64,000 bases of DNA from Hemibagrus wyckioides (taxonomy: Eukaryota; Chordata; Actinopteri; Siluriformes; Bagridae), in contig NC_080716.1 of assembly GCF_019097595.1 (NCBI RefSeq), positions 8,802,640-8,866,639 of the forward strand. The letters run 5' to 3'. The position numbers and the translations under genes are program-made. The notes below the pieces were generated by a model. It was not told where the DNA came from. It did not search any database and was given only the letters and a program-made list of their open reading frames with translations. Shown here in pieces: positions 11,243 through 21,597 of this stretch (position 1 is its first letter; each line of letters opens with the position of its first letter).

Positions 11243-11721
11243 GGGTTTTTGTACACACTCTGAATGTTTACTGTCACTGTGGTACTTTCCCAGCTGGCGC
11301 AGTAATAAACCCCTGAGTGAATTTCCTTCAGTGTGCCTATCTTCAGATCATAGGTATTAGGCTGCACTTTAAAGTCCCCTGATTCAGGATGGGTATTATC
11401 AGGAACAGGTGAGCTTCCTTTTTTCACATACAGGATCCTTTTGAGAGCTTCTTCACCGTCTTTCTTTTGGTACCAGTGGACATAATCTCTGCTTAGCTCG
11501 GTCACTTTGCAGCTGATGTGTATAGTTTTGCCCTTCCCTTTTGTCATGATGAGATCTTTTTGCTCCAGTTTCACTCCCAGAACAGCTTCTGTAATCAACA
11601 TTAACAACAATCATTCCATTATTTCTGTTTTATTTTAGTTCTTGCTTTATAGTCTTAATAAAGTCATCTGATACTTACCTGTGGCCAAAGAGAAGAGAAC
11701 AGCATATATGGCTATAAACAT
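11243..11721 (-). CDS. TCR gamma V gene, subfamily A, copy 3 (leader, V exon, 23-RSS)
   Basis: Complete germline TCR gamma V gene. The leader exon (11679-11721) encodes MFIAIYAVLFSLAT with a GTAAG donor. The V exon (11282-11588) carries HISCKV, DYVHWYQKKDGEE, KKGSSPVPDNTHPESGDFKV and GVYYCASWEST. The RSS is CACAGTG (11275-11281), a 23-bp spacer and CAAAAACCC (11243-11251). Framework 3 reads VQPNTYDLKI, two residues shorter than copy 2, an in-frame change that may affect folding. It is the V gene closest to the 3' side of the C gene at 16.5-17.5 kb, and no J lies between them in usable order. Confidence 0.87.
11282..11588 (-). CDS. V exon, TRGV subfamily A copy 3
   Basis: Exon after the TTACAG acceptor, ending at the heptamer at 11275-11281. 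Open, with the V-domain Cys, Trp and YYC present. Confidence 0.86.
11679..11721 (-). CDS. Leader exon, TRGV subfamily A copy 3
   Basis: 43 nt, MFIAIYAVLFSLAT plus one base, GTAAG donor. Confidence 0.85.
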
Positions 11722-12781
11722 TTTGATATGATTGAAAAATAAAAGAAGCTCACAGTTCAGCTCTCTTTATTGCACCTGATTTTGTGTTAAACAACATGAA
11801 CATGAATCTTTCATTATAAAGTAATGATGTCATTTCCTGGGGAGGGGACTGGCCACCTTGTCAGTTAGCATTAACCAAGACTTATAATAATAAATATTTT
11901 GGACTAGTTCTAGGAATAGGAGGAAGTAAAGGAACTTTGACAACTTTTTAATATTGTCACTTAATTAATCTCAACATAAAAATCTAAAAATCCTTATAAA
12001 TTATGTTCCTGTTTTATTAAAGTGATTAAGTCAATCATGCAAATGTGTTAATTTTTTTGTTATAAATAATAGATATATATATTACACATTTCAGTTTTTG
12101 ACACTTTTCTAGGTTCTGGTATTTTGCAGGCTTGTAACTGACAAATGCAGTGTGTATACTGTGCCACTGGAGGGCGTACAAGATCCCGACTCTATGTACA
12201 TAATAAAGTTTCAGTTGTTTAGCACAGGGGGGTAGTAGTGCTCAGTATAAATAAAATATCCTGTTAAACAGCCATCACAAAAATTAAATTGTTCTGTGTA
12301 AGAAAGCTGATATTTCTTTCTAGCATATACTTCCTGATACTTCTCTAACATACAGATTAATGTCACAGCTTTACATCTGAATTCAAGTCTTCAGTGTAAT
12401 CTGACTCGTCCTGATTTCTAAGGGCACAAATGGTTAACTTACATATCAGTACAAGGTGAATGGCAAAACCTCTTACTTTTTTTTAACAAGCTTTAGATAT
12501 CGCTTGATCTAATCTGATGTCAGATGTGATGGTGTTGCTGTGCTCATTCTGCAGGATCATGAAACAGCACAGAGTCTAAGATACACTATAAGTTTGCTGA
12601 CTGACAATAGCTGGCTATAGCCATATTAAAAGATCTGGTTGAAGAGGACTGCCTTATTCTCTCCACCAAGGCAATAGTAATTAGTGAGAGTAATAGACTC
12701 TGGTTAGCTTAAACATGATATAATGAGCAAAACATTTAGCTTCAGATTTTTTACTCCTGGAGTAATGGTGTTATGATACAG

Positions 12782-12785
<4 letters not shown>
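11722..12785. other. Intergenic, no gene seen
   Basis: AT-rich spacer. I looked for J segments (12-RSS followed by an FxxGT-type coding stretch and a GTAA donor) on the minus strand and found none. Confidence 0.4.
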
Positions 12786-12842
<57 letters not shown>

Positions 12843-12920
12843 GTATATATATATATATATATAAAAAGTATATATATATATAAAAGTAAAAGTATATGTA
12901 TATATATATATATATATATA
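12785..12920. repeat. (TA)n microsatellite
   Basis: Long TA runs interrupted by AAAAAG; typical of Tc1 insertion sites, and it abuts the Tc1 element that follows. Confidence 0.95.
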
Positions 12921-14162
12921 GTATACAAAAGTATTCGCTCACCTGCCTTGACTCGTATATGAACTTAAGTGACATCCCATTCCTAATCCATAGGGTTCAA
13001 TATGACATTGGTCCACCCTTTGCAGCTATAACAGCTTCAACTCTTCTGGGAAGGCTGTCCACAAGGTTTAGGAGTGTGTTTATGGGAATTTTTGACCATT
13101 CTTCCAGAAGCGCATTTGTGAGGTCACACACTGATGTTGGACGAGAAGGCCTGGCTCTCAGTCTCCGCTCTAATTCATCCCAAAGGTGTTCTATCGGGTT
13201 GAGGTCAGGACTCTGTGCAGGCCAGTCAAGTTCATCCACACCAGACTCGGTCATCCATGTCTTTATGGACCTTGCTTTGTGCACTGGTGCACAGTCATGT
13301 TGGAAGAGGAAGGGGCCAGCTCCAAACTGTTCCCACAAAGTTGGGAGCATGGAATTGTCCAAAATGTCTTGGTATGCTGAAGCATTCAGAGTTCCTTTCA
13401 CTGGAACTAAGGGGCCAAGCCCAGCTCCTGAAAAACAACCCCACACCATAATCCCCCCTCCACCAAACTTTACACTTGGCACAATGCAGTCAGACAAGTA
13501 CCGTTCTCCTGGCAACCGCCAAACCCAGACTCGTCCATCAGATTGCCAGATGGAGAAGCGCGATTCGTCACTCCAGAGAACGCGTCTCCACTGCTCTAGA
13601 GTCCAGTGGCGGCGTGCTTTACACCACTGCATCCGACGCTTTGCATTGCACTTGGTGATGTATGGCTTGGATGCAGCTGCTCGGCCATGGAAACCCATTC
13701 CATGAAGCTCTCTGCGCACTGTTCTTGAGCTAATCTGAAGGCCACATGAAGTTTGGAGGTCTGTAGTGATTGACTCTGCAGAAAGTTGGCGACCTCTTCG
13801 CACTATGCGCCTCAGCATCCGCTGACCCCGCTCCGTCAGTTTACGTGGCCTACCACTTCGTGGCTGAGTTGCTGTCGTTTCCAAACACTTCCACATTCTT
13901 ATAATACAGCTGACAGTTAACTGTGGAATATTTAGGAGCGAGGAAATTTCATGACTGGATTTGTTGCACAGGTGGCATCCTATCACAGTTCCATGCTGGA
14001 ATTCACTGACCTCCTGAGAGCGACCCATTCTTTCACAAATGTTTGTAAAAACAGTCTGCATGCCTAGGTGCTTGATTTTATACACCTGTGGCCATGGAAG
14101 TGATTGGAACACCTGATTCTGATTATTTGGATGGGTGAGCGAATACTTTTGGCAATATAGTG

Positions 14163-14166
<4 letters not shown>
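12919..14166 (-). mobile_element. Tc1/mariner transposon with open transposase frame
   Basis: The element lies between TA-rich flanks. The right end on the forward strand reads GGTGAGCGAATACTTTTGGC then AATATAGTGTA; the left end reads TAGTATACAAAAGTATTCGC then TCACC. The two match as inverted repeats, but the left end lacks a few bases, which could impair mobility. The interior is a single long transposase frame on the minus strand. Confidence 0.9.
12997..14112 (-). CDS. Tc1-like transposase, uninterrupted
   Basis: Cut-and-paste DDE transposase that would bind the inverted repeats and insert at TA. The frame is 371 codons. The more usual Tc1 start is probably the internal Met at 14028 ([10 protein letters not shown]), which gives 343 residues, the normal Tc1 size. 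Order: N-terminal helix-turn-helix DNA-binding part, a GRPRKL basic motif, then the catalytic domain. The first Asp is in LWSDESRF, the second in FQHDCAPVH, and the Glu in [12 protein letters not shown], with 34 residues between the second Asp and the Glu (DD34E). A glycine-rich box [14 protein letters not shown] is present. No stops or frameshifts are seen, unlike the other Tc1 copies in the window. Activity is possible but unproven. Confidence 0.92.
   Translation of the reverse strand: MFQSLPWPQVYKIKHLGMQTVFTNICERMGRSQEVSEFQHGTVIGCHLCNKSSHEISSLLNIPQLTVSCIIRMWKCLETTATQPRSGRPRKLTERGQRMLRRIVRRGRQLSAESITTDLQTSCGLQISSRTVRRELHGMGFHGRAAASKPYITKCNAKRRMQWCKARRHWTLEQWRRVLWSDESRFSIWQSDGRVWVWRLPGERYLSDCIVPSVKFGGGGIMVWGCFSGAGLGPLVPVKGTLNASAYQDILDNSMLPTLWEQFGAGPFLFQHDCAPVHKARSIKTWMTESGVDELDWPAQSPDLNPIEHLWDELERRLRARPSRPTSVCDLTNALLEEWSKIPINTLLNLVDSLPRRVEAVIAAKGGPMSY

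Positions 14167-14220
<54 letters not shown>
14167..14220. repeat. (TA)n microsatellite
   Basis: TA run between two adjacent Tc1-type elements. Confidence 0.9.
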
Positions 14221-14223
<3 letters not shown>

Positions 14224-14708
14224 CTCTGGAAAAAACTTACAGGTGCATGTATTGGTGAGATGAACAGTTTTGTTTCATTTTTTTGTGAACTGCTGACAAT
14301 ATTTCTACTAAATTCAAAATATAACTATTGTTATTTAGAGTGTATATTTAAAGGAAATGACAACACATAAAAATAACCCAAGATCATGCAGTCTTTGCAG
14401 AGCTTTAATAACTCAAATAAAACAAAATGCAAATAATTTGTAAACAAATTGTGTTATAGCTTTGGCTAAATAACATTAAGAAATCAGTATTTGGTGGAAT
14501 AACCCCGATTTGCATGTGTTTCGGCTCCATGCCCTCCACCAGTTTTTCACATTGCTATTGGGGAACTTTATACCACTCTTTGCTCAGCTTTGCTTGATGG
14601 TTTGTGACCATCCATCTTCCTCTTGATACCATTCCAGAGGTTTTCAATAGGGTTCAAATCTGGAGATTGGGCAGTGGTCTCTTTTTTTCTTTCCAGAGCT
14701 GTATATAT
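14221..14708 (-). mobile_element. Internally deleted Tc1-like element
   Basis: Bounded by TAGCTCTGGAAA at the left and TTTCCAGAGCTGTA at the right, an inverted pair. Inside, the minus strand keeps a fragment of transposase around the catalytic Glu ([19 protein letters not shown]) near 14600-14680. It is about 490 bp, far shorter than a full Tc1, so it is a deletion derivative. Confidence 0.75.
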
Positions 14709-16098
14709 AGTATACGGCAATGATGGCAAGAGAATAGAACTTTGCATCAAGTTAAATGTTAATTTAACTGTTAAACAATAGCAAGTAATTACCAAATGAA
14801 AAAAAACAACAAAACAGTATTATTAAAAATTGTTCAGTTGAACAATTAGCACAACTTACTTTAACATCTATTATTATTACTGTCTATTTATTACATTATT
14901 TATTTTAGTTTAAATGACAATGAAATCTTTTACTGGAAAAAGAAGAAGAAGAAGAAGAAGAAGAAGAAGAAGAAGAAGCAGTTCAGTAGGTGGGATAATC
15001 AAACTTAATATAAGGTTGTAATTGTAGTAAGGAGTATGCGGTTTTGTTCGTTACTAAAGTATTTGTATATAATGAAAGTTATTTTCTTTTCATTTGATGT
15101 ATAATCAAATATAATCAAACTGTTGCACCACAAGAAAGTACATATGGAAATACCACTATGAGAGTCCAGGTGCAACCTCACTGCTAAACGATCATTTAGC
15201 ACTAATTACGGAAATTTTGCACCTTTGAACATTCAGTGTCACAGTGTACTGATGTAACCTGCACTAGATATATATAAAAAATATATTATAATGAATGTAG
15301 GATTAGACAATAATTTTAATTTTAAAAAATACAAAGAAAATAATATTAGGCAAAAGTTGAATTTGTATTAATAAATGCAGAAGATATCTATAGGCAACAG
15401 TTTTCAAATTTACCATCGCTACTTTCTACACTGTGGTCTTGGTCTCTCTCCAGCAGCTCAGTCATTTATACTTTTCAAAAATTCACAAAACAATGTCAAT
15501 TATGGTATTTATCACAGTAGAATTACTATATTACTGTTTAATTATATATTGTTAGAATTGGCTATATGGTGTCTAACATTCTTGAAAATTGTTGTGAATG
15601 TTGAGAGGAAGGCAAGCCATTTATTTGTAAAGGAGGCCATGTAAAAAAGGGAGTATTATCATCCCAGGGCTTTGTTTTAGATGCATCTAAATAACCATCT
15701 TCACTCTTAAGGGAAAAAAAACATTTATAACCCTTAATGGTTCTCTGATCACCCATTTGGGGAAACATGTAAAGAACCGTACAAAAGAGAGTTTCTGAAC
15801 AATAACTATTTTAGTAAAATAAGAACTTAAGGAATAGAAATAAGGGTGTATAAATAAGCGTTCAGAGAATCACACAAACACACATCCTGTGCAGCTAATA
15901 GCTTATCAACTCAGCAAGTTGTGGTGAAGCTGCTGCATGTGTTTTATTTCCAATAAACACATTCAGCTACTGTGTATAAAAAAACCCCACCATGACCACA
16001 CTTTCCTCCCATGGCAGTTTCCATTCTAATCAAAGTATCTTAATCTTCATAAAAATGCATTAAAAGACGGTTGAGCTTAAAATGGATAACCAAATACA

Positions 16099-16147
<49 letters not shown>

Positions 16148-16313
16148 GATTAATGTTAGGTATGTTAGGTAATTGTTGTGTTCTTGAAACTTAGAATTTA
16201 AGATAACCAAATACAGTGTGTATATATATATGGATTAATGTTAGGTAATTGTTGTGTTCTTGAAACTTAGAATTTAAAAAAAAAAAAGAAATCCTTAAGT
16301 TAATCTTTAGTAA
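14709..16313. other. Intergenic, 3' of TRGC; simple repeats only
   Basis: Contains an (AGA)n tract (14939-14978) and (TA)n (16100-16144). A small local duplication copies 16084-16200 imperfectly at 16201-16277 (GGTAATTGTTGTGTTCTTGA in both). No gene recognised. Confidence 0.45.
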
Positions 16314-16319
16314 TTTATT
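16314..16319 (-). terminator. Possible poly(A) signal of TRGC
   Basis: AATAAA on the minus strand, about 235 bp after the TRGC stop codon; a candidate only. Confidence 0.3.
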
Positions 16320-16551
16320 AAACATTGTGGTAATGCATAGAGCGTAAATTCCATCTCCGGAAAAGCACAACTATTATTTACTTAGCACTAATCTAAAGAG
16401 AATAAAAAAATTGGTTTGTCCAAAGACTTCATATCGAAATTATTTCCTGTTATGAGTGTGAAAAAAGTTTTAATAACTAAGACAAACATGTTGCAGAATA
16501 AAAAAGTAAGTGGTTGTTGTGGTGTGTCATGCTGTCCAGCTGATGGACTGA

Positions 16552-16703
16552 TCAACGAGCCGTGCTTCTGAGCGTCTCCTTGTTTGCGGTGTGTCTTTTA
16601 TACAGCAAGAAAGAGACGGTGCAGAAATACAGTATGTTCTTCACCAGCAGTATCATATACGTCACACTGAACAGATTCAGACTCTGTCTGAGCTCAAACC
16701 CAT
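16552..16703 (-). CDS. TRGC: TRGC exon 3 (transmembrane and tail)
   Basis: Acceptor TTGTGCAG before ATGGGTTTGAGC; the stop codon TGA is at 16552-16554. The hydrophobic segment contains the conserved-type Lys in ILLVKNILYF. Confidence 0.88.
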
Positions 16704-17541
16704 CTGCACAAGAGAGACAAACAATTAATTTCCTCCACCCAAAAATACATCCATTTTAAATGCATTTAAAACTTCTACTCCAATTATTTTAGCATTGTAC
16801 TCTGCTACTAGAAATATAGAATTTCGTGTTGTGTTAGTAGATGTTTTATTCTTATGGCACTGTTTATGAACTCTTTTGTAAAGCCTTAGTCAATCTGTTC
16901 CTCTGGTGAAACCCTTAAAGGTTCTAAGTAGATCTCTATATATACCATATATAGGTTCTTCCTCTTCTTTTTCTTCTTCTTTTTTGACTTTTTCTTTTTC
17001 TTCATGTGCTTTGGGTTTTGAAGTTGGGCAGGTTTGAGCAGGGACAACAACAGGATCAGGACCTAAGGAGTACCAACATTATAGAAGAAATTATATACAT
17101 ACAAACCAGACTAATATGGTAAGAAAAGTTTTTAATTGTTTTTAAGAGTTTTCATCAACGCTGTTAAGGTCCCGATTGACAATAGATGACATTCTGAGGA
17201 CCCAGAAGAGCATATCATTGCATTTTTGTTACCTTTTGGAATGGTGAACGCCGAATTTTTGTTGCCGAATTGAACCGAGCAGTTGAATGTATAGTCCATG
17301 CTTTTCTGTTTATCTACGATGAGCATGCTGGTAATTTTGACCTCTGGATTTTCTCTCTGTTCCAGCATCTCCTCATCTTTCAGCTCCACTTTATTTCCAC
17401 TCTGATCCACTGCTTGCCATGTGAATTTCACCAGGTCTGGGAACATGTCTCTCGCCTGGCACAGCAGTACACGCTTTTGATTTGTTTGTACCTTGGACAT
17501 TCCGTACACAGACACTTTGGGAGGCACTGTTTTTGTTTCAC
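16552..17541 (-). CDS. TRGC: T-cell receptor gamma constant gene (three exons)
   Basis: Constant region of the TCR gamma chain, a type I membrane protein that pairs with delta and with CD3. Exon 1 (17233-17541) encodes a C1-type Ig domain, GETKTVPPKVSVYG then VLLCQARDMFPD and YTFNCSVQFG, with the two disulphide cysteines. Exon 2 (16946-17062) is a 39-residue connecting peptide with one Cys (PAQTCPTSKP), probably for the interchain bond, followed by a Lys/Glu-rich stretch. Exon 3 (16552-16703) encodes the transmembrane segment LNLFSVTYMILLVKNILYF, whose buried Lys is the expected CD3 contact, and a short cytoplasmic tail ending STAR. All junctions are phase 1 and fit the J segment at 19551 (VS-G/GT). 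No defects seen. Low-complexity and membrane exons are easily missed by simple frame scans. Confidence 0.92.
16946..17062 (-). CDS. TRGC: TRGC exon 2 (connecting peptide)
   Basis: 117 nt from acceptor CTCCTTAG to donor GTATAT. It encodes GPDPVVVPAQTCPTSKPKAH and a run of Glu and Lys residues ending EEPIYG. One cysteine. Confidence 0.85.
17233..17541 (-). CDS. TRGC: TRGC exon 1 (Ig constant domain)
   Basis: Acceptor GGCAG before GTGAAACAAAAACAG; donor GTAACA after ACCATTCCAAAAG. 309 nt, phase 1 on both sides. Confidence 0.92.
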
Positions 17542-17699
17542 CTGCCATTATATAGGAGACAACATACAATTATTGAACAATCAACAAGTGATAACAACAT
17601 GTATATCAAAACATGTATTCATGGTTGATTTGGAGCCTATGTTGTTTTATAATTCAGTAAAAATTTCCTTGTGTATGAAATGTGTTATATAAAAGGAGC

Positions 17700-18112
17700 C
17701 TGCCCTGATTTGATTTGCTTAACTCTTTTCTAACAGATTTGTTTTATTTGCTTTGACTCTGTAAAGAACCTCTGAAAGTCACTGATGATCAATGGTGTAA
17801 ATGTTAATGTTAAACCAGGTACAGTCCTGGAAGCAAAAGGGCACCAGGACAGAGAATTCATTCAGAAATATATGAAATCATTCACACACACATTTACACA
17901 CCCATTTACACTAAGGGGCAATTCAGCATAGGTGAATGCTGTATTTATATAAAAGAGAACAGACAACATTTTTTTGTAAGCTGTTATAGAAAAGTTCTTA
18001 TACCCCTGATTGTGCATGTCATTTTAAATTTCATATTTTTGTGTGTGTGCGTGTTGTATTTTACTGACTGAGCTGCTTTAACACAAACATTTCCCTCATG
18101 GGATCAATAAAG
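17700..18112. other. TRGJ-C intron, proximal part; dispersed-repeat fragment
   Basis: No coding sequence. 17820-17945 (CACACACATTTACACACCC, GGGGCAATTCAG) resembles a common fish dispersed repeat fragment. Confidence 0.3.
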
Positions 18113-18192
<80 letters not shown>

Positions 18193-18193
18193 C
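18113..18193. repeat. (TCTA)n microsatellite
   Basis: About 20 copies of the tetranucleotide TCTA in the TRG J-C interval. Confidence 0.97.
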
Positions 18194-19550
18194 CTTCGTG
18201 AATTACACTATGGTATGGTTGTTGGTGCAAGAATGGATACTTCTGGGCATTCTCTTAGAACCGCTGATATATTTACATTACATATATTTACATATTTCCA
18301 TCCACAGAATTATCATTCCCTGGACTTATTTATTTATTTATTTTTTAATTTCTACACAAGTCTGTGTAGACTCTATAGACTGCTGTGTGCAAATGTCTTA
18401 GGATATCAGCATGTTTCTGAAATTCTCAAACCACAATACCTGGCACCCGACAACCATGCCACACTTAAAACTACTGAATTCACATTCAGTGAACATTTGT
18501 TAGACTAGAGTTTAAACAGCTGCAGGTCCCTTTCATACCTGTCCATTTTTTATATATATATATATTAGCATCTTTTTAGCAATCTAACAATGTAAGGAAA
18601 AGGATTTTTTAAATAAACAACACTACCATGGCTTGACTCCTTTAAGAGAGAGGGCAACAAGAAGACCGGCAATGAGAAGCTCTGGCTGTGCAAACTGATA
18701 AGTCACTTAATTTTTTTTGGATCTCTTTACTAAGCATTTAACCAAGCAGTAAATCCAGAAACTATTTTCGTTTCTATACTAGCTTTCAAAGGTTTTTATC
18801 TTATTTCTTTTTTTAATCTATATCTATATATATATATATATTCTATTTTTCTTATGTTTTATACGAGTTTTTACTTTATTTATCTGTTTCAATTTAACCT
18901 GCCTTAATTTGCTTCACTCATTTCTAACAAATATTTTACTGTTACTGTTAATGTTACTGATATCCTTAAACCCTGACGCAGTTATATAGCAGTAGGATAT
19001 GCTTTTGACTGTAAGCGTACATGTAAATGTAAAACCAGATACAGAAGATTAAGACAACCTTGTGGATATGCAAAACATCTTGGATTTTACTTATTTGTTT
19101 GTTTGTTTGTTTGTTTTGCCTTCTGTTTTTTTTTCTTTTGTGCATTTTAAACTACACTAATTTTTAATAATATAATTAATGCAATTATATAATTATAATC
19201 AGAAATAAGATAATTATAAGATAAAAGGTTTAATATTTTTCTTATTTCTGATTATCTACATTAATACTTGCAATTCTTTTGATAGGAAGCATTGGAAAAC
19301 CAAAATAAGAAAGATGATTAAATCTTTAGTTTTTCATTTTAAACAGACTATTAAAATCTTTATCAGTTTGTAGATAGGATATACAGAATACTGAATTAGA
19401 ATGTTTCACTATCTTTAGCTTGGACATATATAAATATTTTATAACAATTCCTTAGTAATAGAAAAACCTTTAAAATCCACTAATGCTGCAAATCAAATAA
19501 CTTCTCTTTATCAGAATCAGAATTATACAGTCTTCAGGTTTTGTTCTTAC
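18194..19550. other. TRG J-C intron, no gene seen
   Basis: AT-rich; short (TA)n tracts near 18550 and 18830. No further J segment recognised. Confidence 0.4.
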
Positions 19551-19596
19551 CTGAAACATACAGTCTGGTGCCTGAACTGAAGACTTTGTCATTATC
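19551..19596 (-). CDS. TRGJ: TCR gamma J segment
   Basis: Germline joining segment, 46 nt, too short for an ORF search. It is preceded on the minus strand by a heptamer CATTGTG (19597-19603), a 12-bp spacer and the nonamer ACTTTTTGT (19616-19624). The coding sequence reads DNDKVFSSGTRLYVS plus one base, with an F-x-x-G-T core (FSSGT, where FGxGT is the usual form), and ends at a GTAAG splice donor (19546-19550). The one-base overhang joins TRGC exon 1 in phase. The 12-bp RSS matches the 23-bp RSS of the V gene at 21.6 kb, as the 12/23 rule requires. Confidence 0.9.
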
Positions 19597-19624
19597 CACA
19601 ATGTGACATGCAAGAACAAAAAGT
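19597..19624 (-). promoter_or_regulatory. 12-bp-spacer recombination signal of TRGJ
   Basis: Nonamer ACTTTTTGT (19616-19624), spacer 19604-19615, heptamer CATTGTG (19597-19603). There is one change from consensus in the heptamer and two in the nonamer. Confidence 0.85.
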
Positions 19625-20699
19625 GTTGAACATATTTTCCTAGATGTGTGAGTAGCTTAACTTGTCCTATTATGCAAATCCATCATATTTTCTTGAAACT
19701 ATCATTCCAAACAAAAGATATCTGAATTTCTAAAAGACTTTCAAGTTCCCTTGCTCTAATCGATGGGTTTTGTTGTGTTTTGTCAGAAGGCTGAAAGTAA
19801 ACAAACCCAAACATCTGTCTTGCTTCAACCATCTAATAGCACCATGCTGTGAAATGATGTCTAAAATTGTCTAATTATAAGCACATTACATACGTTACAC
19901 TTACAGACTCTCCCATTGTTTATTGTTAATTTTTTTACTCCTTATTTTATTTTTTACCCCTTATTTTACTGTTTGCCCTCCAGGATTAAATATGTTGTAT
20001 CATCAGCATGTTGGCTTTTATCATGCCTGCTGGTCTGTATTGATGGCCATCCTGGAGCCTCTATAAATATAATGTATAATGAAATATGTAAATAAATGCT
20101 TTCTTGAAAATTGTATGATGCTTGAATGAAATTTTTTTCTGATTCAGGAATGACAAAGGAGTGTTCATTTGTGTTTATTAAACTCATACTGTAGTGATAC
20201 GCTCAATGACAATTGAGGTAGTTTAGAATACTTGTTGGTTTTATTAATATGGTGAATTCAGTAACAGTTGACATGCACTGACTAAGGGACTGTACTGGCA
20301 TGAGTTAAATATAGATTATTAACATCTTTTTGAGATCACAAGTTTATTTTCCCTGAAAAGTCCCTGCTCATTATGCAATGGAATGAAGCTTTACAGGTAA
20401 TAAAATCACATGCCACATATTTTTCACATGAGATTCTGCAAGTAATGTGATTTAAAAAAAAATAAATAAATAAAAGTAACAATAATATAACAATTGCATG
20501 AAAAGTTCTGTAAAAATATATAACAAGTATTTATGTAAAATTGCATGTTAAAAATCACGTGAAAACAATGTTACTAAAAATAAAATATAAACGTGTAAAA
20601 AAAAAAATCCCATGTGAAAATAAAGACATGGTGGAAAAATTCACCTCATACAAAATGTGAAAATGTATGAGATGTGATAATTGATTCATTTGAGAATAA
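19625..20699. other. TRG V-J interval, no gene seen
   Basis: AT-rich sequence that would be deleted on V-J joining. No second J or pseudo-V recognised. Confidence 0.4.
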
Positions 20700-20709
20700 A
20701 CTGATTGTT

Positions 20710-21511
20710 ATTTAATTTGTGAAGTGATTATTTTATTAGTAAGTTAAGTGTTGTTTTATTAGTAAGTTAAGTGATTATTATTTTCTTTGTGAATGAAGTG
20801 ATTATTATTTCATTAGTGAATGAAGTGATTATTATTTTATTTGTGAATGAAGTGATTATTATTTTATTAGTGAATGAAGTGATTATTATTTTATTAGTGA
20901 ATGAAGTGATTATTATTTTATTTGGGAATGAAGTGATTATTATTTTATTTGTGAATGAAGTGATTATTATTTTATTAGTGAATGAAGTGATTATTATTTT
21001 ATTAGTGAATGAAGTGATTATTATTTTATTAGTGAATGAAGTGATTATTATTTTATTAGTGAATGAAGTGATTATTATTTTATTAGTGAATGAAGTGATT
21101 ATTATTTTATTTGTGAATGAAGTGATTATTATTTTATTTGGGAATGAAGTGATTATTATTTTATTAGTGAATGAAGTGATTATTATTTTATTAGTGAATG
21201 AAGTGATTATTATTTTATTAGTGAATGAAGTGATTATTATTTTATTAGTGAATGAAGTGATTATTATTTTATTAGTGAATGAAGTGATTATTATTTTATT
21301 TGGGAATGAAGTGATTATTATTTTATTAGTGAATGAAGTGATTATTATTTTATTTGGGAATGAAGTGATTATTATTTTATTAGTGAATGAAGTGATTATT
21401 ATTTTATTTGGGAATGAAGTGATTATTATTTTATTAGTGAATGAAGTGATTATTATTTTATTTGGGAATGAAGTGATTATTATTTTATTAGTGAATGAAG
21501 TGATTATTATG
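20710..21511. repeat. 27-bp minisatellite in the TRG V-J interval
   Basis: Roughly 29 tandem copies of a 27-bp unit with core GAATGAAGTGATTATTATTT then TATTAGT. The unit alternates between TTAGT, TTTGT and TTGGG variants. Copies are very similar, so the array is probably young and variable. The unit length is a multiple of three without stops on the plus strand, which gives a meaningless 250-codon frame. The array stops 48 bp before the nonamer of the V gene. Confidence 0.97.
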
Positions 21512-21558
21512 TCGCTCGTGTAGTTCGTGTGGCTTTTCAGTACGGGAAGGAAGCTGTG

Positions 21559-21597
21559 GGTTTTTGTACTGCAGTCAGTGGATAATCAGTAACTGTG
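21559..21597 (-). promoter_or_regulatory. 23-bp-spacer recombination signal of the cassette TRGV
   Basis: Heptamer CACAGTT (21591-21597), spacer 21568-21590 (23 bp), nonamer ACAAAAACC (21559-21567, perfect consensus). Confidence 0.9.

Noticed and set aside
12120..12200. Heptamer-like CACTGCATT / CACAGTATACACAC motifs downstream of TRGC
   Set aside because: No nonamer at 12 or 23 bp and no J-type coding stretch with a splice donor.
20710..21511. CRISPR-like regular repeats
   Set aside because: Units are head-to-tail without unique spacers, and this is a vertebrate genome.
20771..21523. 250-codon NEVIIILLV repeat protein
   Set aside because: Pure 27-bp minisatellite translation; no non-repeat part, and it runs antisense to the TRG locus.
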